This document shows, in pieces, positions 34,756-43,300 of a DNA stretch of 49,448 nt; position 1 is the first letter of the stretch; each line of letters opens with the position of its first letter. The stretch is from Methanobacteriota archaeon (GTDB lineage: Archaea > Thermoplasmatota > Poseidoniia > Poseidoniales > Poseidoniaceae). The notes beneath the pieces were generated by a model. It was not told the DNA's origin and did no database searches. It was given only the letters and a program-made list of their open reading frames with translations. The position numbers and the translations under genes were made by a program. Location of the stretch: contig JABJMO010000051.1 in assembly GCA_018659375.1 (NCBI GenBank), positions 1-49,448 of the forward strand, in the 5' to 3' direction.

Positions 34756-36798
34756 ATGGCGGGAGATTCTATCATCAATGATGGTGGCGAGTTTCCGTTT
34801 TTAGCGCATATTGAACCTCGACCAGGCCAAATCGATATGATTCGAGAGTGCCGTGAGTCACTTAAGAAAAATGGCCACCACCTAGCGGCGGCTCCTACTG
34901 GAATTGGTAAGACTGCGGCTGCAATAGCAGCAGCTTTAGAAGTCGCACTTGATAAAAATGAAAAACCGCACATATTATTCTTAACTGGCCGACAATCGCA
35001 ACATAAAATTGTCATTGATACTGTCAGAAAGATTAATTCGATGATTGAGGGAGTTAAACGCCCTATCAAAGTGGTTGATATTATTGGCCGAGAATCAATG
35101 TGCGAGGTTGTTGATATTCAAACGGGAAGATGTTTATGTGAGCAAGGCTCTAGTGAATCTGCTAGAGGACGACTCAAAGATGATGTCAGAAAATTTATTT
35201 TAGAACATCCTCGACATGTTGAGGAAATAGTGGATAAATCAAAAACATGGGGTGTTTGTGCGTGGCAGACATGTCGATCTGCGGTCAAGGATAGTGACAT
35301 ATTAGTCTGTGATTATAACCATATTTTTGCTGAACAAATTAGAGAGAATTCATTGCCTTCAATGGGAGTTAGTTTGAATAATTGTATTCTAATCGTTGAC
35401 GAGGCACACAATTTACCTGACAGAATAAGAATGAGCATGGAGCGTGTAATTACCCCAATAATTATTCGAAATGCAGCCATGGAGCTAGAAGAATACATGG
35501 GTACTTTGGAAAACTCTGCTATGAAAAACCCTTCAGCCAATACCATGCAATCGCTTGAAGAAGTACAGTGGACTTTTGAAGTCATCAAATTACTCAGAAT
35601 TAAGTTAGGTGATTATTTTAGGTCCCTCCATTCACAAGCTTCAGATGATGATGAAATAATGGTCAACATCTCACAGTTTACCGAAAAAATCCATCAAGCA
35701 TGTGATGAGTTTGAAGGTATAGTCGGACAAATGAAAATTGGTGAAAGTTTGGATTTAAGACCCTTTGTTGATAGATCCAAAAGACTGAATAAACTCTCCG
35801 AAGTATTGGCCAAAGTTGTGATTGAGTCTGAAAGTGAGGAAGAATCTTCCGAGCCAGATTCACATCGAATATCATACATATTTGACACTGTAGAGAAATA
35901 TGGCAACACATCCGCCTTATGTATGGTTTTTTCAACCAAAGGGAAGGAAGGTAAAATCACTACTCACTTACTTGACCCCGGGGTTTTGTCAGGAGAGATA
36001 TTCTCAACGTGTAGCGGTTCCATATTGATGTCAGGAACTCTATACCCACCTGGAATGTATGCAGACATTTTGTCACTACCTAAACGACTGACTACAAAAA
36101 CCTCGTACAAATCTCCTTTCGCTGGAGAAAGAAGACCTGTCTTGATTGCCAAAGATGTCACAACTAGGTATAACGAACGTTCTGAAGTCATGTGGAACCG
36201 CATGCGCTCACACATTCAAGCACTAATTGATGGCAGTGAAGGGCATATTGCGGTATTCTGCCCATCATATCGATTGATGGATGAAATTATTGGTGATGTA
36301 TATTTCAAAGGAGTCAAGAAGAGAGTTGAGTCTAGAGACTGGTCAAAAGATGATATCGACAAAATAGTCGCTGAACTAAAAAACGAAAGAAGTTCTGGAA
36401 ATCGCATATTACTATGTGGAGTGTTTGGCGCAAGATTGTCTGAAGGAATTGATTATAATGATGGTATATTAAGTTCAGTAGTATGTATTGGAATCCCCAA
36501 TCCACCTCCATCGGTCTTATCCAACTCCTTGAAAGAATATGTTGGTGAAAAATTTGGCAAGGAAAACGCATGGAGGTATACCGTCACACAGCCAGCCATA
36601 AATTCAATCTTACAGGCGATGGGTCGACCAATTAGATCTGTTGAAGATAGAGCCTTGATATTGCTTCTTGACAAGCGTAACGGGGACAGAACTTACACAA
36701 ACTGTTATCCAAAGTCGATGAAAATGAATGCAACTAATGACCCACAAACCACCAAAGGCTTTGCTAAGCGGTTTTTCAAAAGAGTAAAACGTAACTAA
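34756..36798 (+). CDS. xpd: XPD/Rad3-family DNA helicase with iron-sulfur cluster
   Basis: 680 residues of a superfamily 2, 5'-to-3' DNA helicase acting in DNA repair. Walker A is APTGIGKTA (46-54) and DEAH is at 215-218. A Cys cluster between them (C116, C126, C128, C168, with C173 nearby) matches the XPD [4Fe-4S] domain. The second half has SGTLYPPGMYA, GARLSEGIDY, CIGIPNPPP and the late arginine motif QAMGRPIRS. Length is in the usual range for archaeal XPD (550-680). No clear TATA box is seen in the short upstream gap. The Hsp20-like gene follows 53 bases later. Confidence 0.95.
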   Translation: MAGDSIINDGGEFPFLAHIEPRPGQIDMIRECRESLKKNGHHLAAAPTGIGKTAAAIAAALEVALDKNEKPHILFLTGRQSQHKIVIDTVRKINSMIEGVKRPIKVVDIIGRESMCEVVDIQTGRCLCEQGSSESARGRLKDDVRKFILEHPRHVEEIVDKSKTWGVCAWQTCRSAVKDSDILVCDYNHIFAEQIRENSLPSMGVSLNNCILIVDEAHNLPDRIRMSMERVITPIIIRNAAMELEEYMGTLENSAMKNPSANTMQSLEEVQWTFEVIKLLRIKLGDYFRSLHSQASDDDEIMVNISQFTEKIHQACDEFEGIVGQMKIGESLDLRPFVDRSKRLNKLSEVLAKVVIESESEEESSEPDSHRISYIFDTVEKYGNTSALCMVFSTKGKEGKITTHLLDPGVLSGEIFSTCSGSILMSGTLYPPGMYADILSLPKRLTTKTSYKSPFAGERRPVLIAKDVTTRYNERSEVMWNRMRSHIQALIDGSEGHIAVFCPSYRLMDEIIGDVYFKGVKKRVESRDWSKDDIDKIVAELKNERSSGNRILLCGVFGARLSEGIDYNDGILSSVVCIGIPNPPPSVLSNSLKEYVGEKFGKENAWRYTVTQPAINSILQAMGRPIRSVEDRALILLLDKRNGDRTYTNCYPKSMKMNATNDPQTTKGFAKRFFKRVKRN

Positions 36799-36851
36799 TC
36801 TCGACTTTGAAAATAAAAAGGTTCATTGATGTTTGACAACGGGGACTTCCT

Positions 36852-37328
36852 ATGACAACATGGCAGCGGGTCGAAATATCTGACGAAAAAGGTGGCCAAA
36901 GTGAAGAGAATCAACAACCAGGCTCCGATGGGTTAGCCACAAGTCCGGAACTATTGCACGGAGAATTTCATGCCACTGCTAATCACTTATCCGAAGTACA
37001 CACCCAGCACCAACAAGTGCTAGTCACTGCTGGAATGATTCCTGAAGAACATATTGCAAATGTTGAACCGTCGTTAAAATTAGAGTGGCTAGTGGATGAA
37101 CTCAATGGGAGAATAAATCCTGATGGTTTAACAATACCACTGCTCGGTGTTGAACAAAGTCAAGTAGAGTTATTTTCACGTCAAATCAACAATAGCACCG
37201 TTATCAAGCTAAAAATCACTGAAGATGATGGAGACACTCTTGAAAGAGAATTAACTGCTCCAGAAGGAGTGACAACCGAAAACCTAACAGCAAGTCTGGT
37301 CAATAACAGACTCAAACTTCGTTGGTAA
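36852..37328 (+). CDS. Hsp20/alpha-crystallin-like C-terminal domain protein
   Basis: 158 residues. The N-terminal 40 residues are polar and probably disordered. The middle has helical segments. The C-terminal part (about 105-158) looks like an alpha-crystallin sandwich end, with LKITEDDGDTLERELTAPEG, then TENLTASLVNNRLKLRW, parallel to the Hsp20 pattern of P-x-G-V...I-x-A-x-x-x-N-G-x-L-x-[IV]. The I-x-I/V tail motif is missing. It could be a small chaperone or a CS-domain adaptor. Its stop is 4 bases from the stop of the giant surface gene on the other strand. Confidence 0.6.
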   Translation: MTTWQRVEISDEKGGQSEENQQPGSDGLATSPELLHGEFHATANHLSEVHTQHQQVLVTAGMIPEEHIANVEPSLKLEWLVDELNGRINPDGLTIPLLGVEQSQVELFSRQINNSTVIKLKITEDDGDTLERELTAPEGVTTENLTASLVNNRLKLRW

Positions 37329-37331
37329 ACA

Positions 37332-40300
37332 TCAACGGTTTGGTATCGCTGCAAACGATGAAATCTCTTGGACCATTCTCTCCAGTGCCATTTGTGCTGC
37401 TTGTTGATGTTGAGCACCCATTTCATCTCTGCTGTATCTTGCCATCTCAAACATATTGTCAAGTGCTGTTAGAGCATCGTCGGAAATTTGTGGCATAGCT
37501 TGTCTTATCGCAACTTCAAACTCACGTACAGTCTCGAAATCTCTTCGCAAGAAACCATTCTGTTGTAATACTGAACACATGCTTTGGTAGCATGTGAAGA
37601 TAGTCTCTCTAATCGCATCACCTGCTGCAAGTAATTCAGCAGTATAAGCAAACACTTCGGCTGCCTCTTGTAACAATTCATTCTTGTTCTTCATCCGGTA
37701 AGTCACAATTCCAGCGGTAACCAGAGCAATTACTAATAGAATTACTAAATATGCCCACGCAGGTACCGTTGATTCTTCCTCATCAAATTTGTATTTAGGA
37801 TTAAATTCATTAGAATTCCTAAGTGATTCAAATTTCAGTTTACTATTGTCAGAAATAATTGGGTCATTGACTTGAGCATCAATAGTTACGTAGCCCCAAC
37901 TTTCGTAATCACCAAATGGAGGGTCAGAGATAAACTCAAATTCGGCCAAACCAGATGGGTCAGTCACTACGGTTAGCGGATTTGTCAACTGCCCGTTAGA
38001 TTCGTTTAGCAAGGTGTAAGTCACTGATATACCAGGGACGCCCAGTCCTGTATCATTTGCCAGTATTGTTATAGCACCAGTAATTTCATTATTCCCACTT
38101 TCTTCTAGTTGAGCAATATCCCATTGGTAATCTACATTCAACTTGATAAATATCGCCCGATTAACGGAAACACCGTTAATGTATAGAGAACTATTTTCAA
38201 GAACATCCAAGTAGATATACTGAGATCCTAATCCGTACCAAGATGGAGCAACTGTATCAATAGTGAAATTACCATTGAACCAATTAATGTTAACCAAACT
38301 ACTCGGTATGCATTTTGCTCCTTCTCTTTGAGTAGCACATTCCGTGCCGTTTCCAACGTTGATGGTCAAATCTTCAAATATTTCTCCAGTCCCGCCAATT
38401 TCAGAAATTGAACCTGTAAGCGTAATTGGTCCGAAGGTACCATCTGATCTAACAGCCACGTTGGTTGAACTTGAATCGATAGAAACTTGCAAATTAGCCC
38501 ACACAAATGCTGACAATTCTTGATTCGTCCCAATGTGGGAATAGGTGCCTTCGAATACAAAATCAAACTGATGCTGCCCTCTAGTCAAGTCCTGAGTGGC
38601 CAGTATAACGACATTCCAATCACCATTTGTGCCAGTTGTCGTAGTAGCAACTAATTCACCATCAAGATAGATTTCTAAATCCTCATCTTCAAGTCCTTCA
38701 TTTGTCAGTGAGTCTATGTCAAACAAACGACCAGAAATTTCCCAAATATCTCCTCTAGTAACTTGTGATTTAGTGTCAAAAGATGCTGTAATATCTGCTC
38801 TGTGGGCTAAAAAGAATGTCGTATTCGTGCTACTTGCCCGATAATAACCTTGACTCCCTGAATATGCAGTTAGCGTGCGGTTTCCGAAGTCAAATAAGTC
38901 AGTAACAAACCAATTGTAACTGAAATCACCATTTTCATCCGTAATAATGGAAGCAATGGTTATGCCCTCAATGATTAATTCAACTTGGTGATTTGGGATA
39001 GGCGATAATTGGTTATCTACAACACTTCCAGTTATTGTTACATTTTGCCCAACTGCTAAAGTTTCTGGAATGGATACATCTAGCACTATGTGGCTGAATA
39101 TATTCCATGTACCATTTGCATCACTTGGCAGATAAAATTGACTTCCAGAAAATCTAATTTCAAGAACTACAGGACCAAGTTCTGCGTCTGCTGGCACAGG
39201 GTAAATTGCCGTGAACAAACCTGCAGAATCCGTCGTGACATTGGTCATGAATTCGCCATCTAACCAAACCTCTACAGTTAATTCATTAAGCGGATTATCT
39301 ACTAAGTCAAGTAATAATCCTTCAATTATCATAATTTCTTCACGGTTTACATCTCCACCTTGGGTGATTAACGATATTTTTGTAGGAACGCTCACATTGA
39401 ACAGAACACTACTAACGCTTGGGAGATAGTATTCAGGGTTTGATGGCTCACCAACACCGATTGGGTCAACCCAATCACGCCCTCCAAAGAATTCAACTGT
39501 GATAGTGTGGGAACCTGCCGTTACGTCGTCCGGCAGCATATATCCTAGACTAAAATCACCGGTTGAAGAATTGGTTTCTACACTAGCAACTGATTCATCA
39601 TCGATCATCAGATGAACTACAGCTGATGATGGAATACCTTGAATTGCTAATTGCTGACCTAAATCATCTAATAAGGTCCCATTTACCGAGAGGTAATCAC
39701 CGGCGACCAAACTAATTGGGTAATCTGTGATGGCTATTTGTGTACTTGCTAGCACTACGAAAGTCGAATTAGACTCCGAACCTAATAATCCAGTTGTACC
39801 CGGAGTTCCGGTGAAAATCGCATTAACTGATTTTTCACCCACACTCATATTTGCCGGAATAGGAATAGTCCCAAATGCAGTGCCATTTTCTGCAGTAGTT
39901 AAGATTGTAGTAATCTGAGTCCCAGTAAGTGTGATGGTAATTAATTGGCCATCAACTGGCAAGCCCGTATTGTCGATTAACAGTACCTTAACATCAATGT
40001 CATTTCCTCTCTCAACTCTGTCGTTTAGAGTAGGTTGTCCTTGTATATCCAAGGCTGGCTCAATAAATCGAATCTCAGTAAAACCTCGAGTATCAAATTG
40101 TGTTGTTGAATTAGAACCAAGATAGAAGTTTATTGCAGGTATGTAAGCAGCCTCTATCGTATTATTACCAGCGGCAAAATTTGGTGAAAGTAGGATAGAA
40201 GCATTCCAATACCCGCCGGCCGTGACAAAACCACCAGATACGGTGAACCCAATTGACTCATCATTGATATCAAACAGGATATTTGCCGGCAATAGAGTCC

Positions 40301-43300
40301 CATCTACTTGTTCTAGCCCACTACCATTATCTGATGTAACTCTACCCGAAATGTTGAACTGATCTCCAGCAATTGGATTATCAATTATATCATCGATGAC
40401 TAAGAAAGTCAGTGACCTTACATTTATAGTCGAGAAATTAGCACTTGTAGATAATAAATCTGAACTGCCTGCAAAAATCACATCAACAGTAGTAATTCCA
40501 AGTGGTTGACTGAAGGGTATATTGTGAGTAATATTGGCGAACCCTCGGACATCTGTTTGGACAGTCCCAATTTGAGAGCCACGGAACTGATAAGTCACAT
40601 CATATCCTGGTAGTGGCTGGAATAGATTGGAAGATTCGACTAATTGAGAAGTCATATTGACATCATCTCCACGGTTAACTACAATGGCATTGAGTGGTTG
40701 AATTGAATCAAATTGAGTGACACCAAAGACAAATATTGCTGATTCTACAGAAGAAGTCAGATAGAATTTTGAAGAACCGTCAACTACTGATATTACTAGA
40801 GTTTTAGCGCCACGTAAAGTACCGTTATTGGATGTATCAGTTGGTAAAGTTAGATTGAATGAGCCATTATTTGTAGTTACATATGATTCAACTAAGGTTT
40901 CATTAGCATTGTTTAACCAGTTAGCCTTCAGTTTTACTGATTCGATTAACACTCTGCTAGCATCATCATCATCCATTACTTGTCCTATCACATTAAAATC
41001 TAGACCAGCGGTAATTGAATTGGGCACTGAATCAATTCGGATATCTGTATTGGCTTGTACTGTAACATTGATGATAGTAAAATTACCTGTGTGTCTAGAA
41101 TTATTTACGGCTAGTGAATCTGTCAAATCATCATCAACCAAAATTAGAACTTCATAATTACCCGGTGAAATGGAAGTAGCAGGCCAAATTAAACTTGAAC
41201 TACCGTTTTCGTCTGTTTGTGAACTACCCATTGAGAGGTTTGATGAGTTAAAATCAAAGAAATAATTTACTGTTACACTGGGTAAGAATGAGGAATCTGC
41301 TATGTCTGTTACAACTGATGAAATCTCTAAGTCTTCATTTGTTAGGACAACAAAGGTACTATCTTCTTGTCCGCCAGAGACTACGAATTCTGATTCAACA
41401 CCACCAAGTAAGTTAGGAGTAGGAAGTGCTGTTAGTTCCCCTGACACCTCATCAAAGATTGGGTCTTCAGAAGCATAATATGGGCCTCCTGCTGGTTGCT
41501 GGCTGTAAAAGTCAAAACTTACTTGGATGGTATATGCATTTGATTTGATGTTGAATGGGATTGTTATGTTTGCACTAAAATCAGATGTCAAATTGTTTAC
41601 TAAACCTTGAGCTAAGTCTATTTGTTTAGTCTCATCAGTAATCATTACAATCGTGTATTGTGAGATATTATCACCTAGAATTGGTGTTTGATAAACAGCA
41701 TCATAGATTGTTCCGTTAATGAAGGTAGTATTCCCAATATGTGTCCAGTCTTGGGCGATAGTGATGTTCCAGCCAATCTCTGCCTTGACTCTAAGGAAAT
41801 CATTCCCTGATGAAGAATCATAATCATCACTGCCATTAAAGGCGATATTTAATTGATAATCTCCTGCAGGTAAATTACTATCTAAAGGAACTACTTTTTG
41901 GAATGAACCCGAAAGATTCGAACTAGTATTGTACCAAGTTCCATTGAACGAGAAGTCAAAATCACCATTTACAAATCTAACACTTTGACCTCGATGGTCT
42001 AGTAAATTAACGCCATATGATGCATCATAACCTCGAAGTTGAGGTGAAGATTCGAATTCAAATGTTAGGAAACTCTTCAATTTGTAAGGTTCATTGATGG
42101 ACAAATTCGCATCATCTGTGGCTGAAATAGAATTAGGTAAGAACCTTAACCTAAGTTCTAAATCTCCTGCACCAAAATTAGCCAATTGAGCGGTTAATTG
42201 TTGTTGAACAGAAAAAGTTCCGTTTACCGTTATGCTGAAGATTTCACTCCACTCTTCAAAAGTACCATTCTCTCTCATCGACAATACCAACTGACCTTCC
42301 ATATCAATAGGGGATATACCTAATGATCTAGCAGTGCCGTTGACCCACAAATCTTGGTTGACAATGAATATACTATTATTTGCAAGTGGGCCTTCTACAG
42401 TTGCGGTAAGATTGGGCGCTTCCCTTACATCTAGAGTAATATTTAGTTTAGAAGGCCGTAAGTGATATTCAGGGAGACTTAGTGTCCCATCAGTATCTTG
42501 TAACCAGCCTTCAAACCATAATTCTGCATTTTTCAGTCCAAGAACTTCCGTCTCGTCTAATTCAACACTAACAGACCATGCACCAGTGTTAGTAACAAAA
42601 CCTGTTAAATTGTTTGTACCATTTACGCTAGAGGTAAATGAAAGGTAGATTGATCTGTTTGCATCTTGGATAAAATAATCTGTAGGATTATTTTCATAAT
42701 TAATTTGTCCTTGAATCGTAGTTAATGAACCAGCACCGACAACTGGGATGTTTACGGCCAATGGGAATTCATGGTTGATAACTGAATCTTCTGTCACATT
42801 AACATAACTGGAATAGATAATGACATCATTGGAAATTAATTCAAAGGGTCTATGAAGCATTACTATAGAATACACACCAGGGTCGAGTATTGCCGTTATT
42901 GTATCATTGAAGCTAAAAACACCTGTTGAATTAGTCTCTACAATTCCAATCAATCGATCGCCATTTAACCCAGATCCTGGCAGATTAGATAGTTCGTTAA
43001 TCGGAACAAAGTAAGCCTCTAATTCATAAGTATCAATTGCAGTAAGGTTATCGGCAAATACAAATTTCCCGGATAATTCCAAATTTGTGCTAAGGTCTCT
43101 ATCAAAAGACAAAGGATTAACAGATTGGTTTGTGATTGTTAAATTCTCAGATTGTGGGCAAGAATCAAACGGAATCCAACCCAAGTCAATTACGTTAGAT
43201 CCTGTATCGATTGATAGTTTTACTTCACCCCATGAGGTGTAATCCTGAGTAGTTACTGTGTAGCCTTCACCATTCCATTGCCCAGCAGAATATCCTGTGA

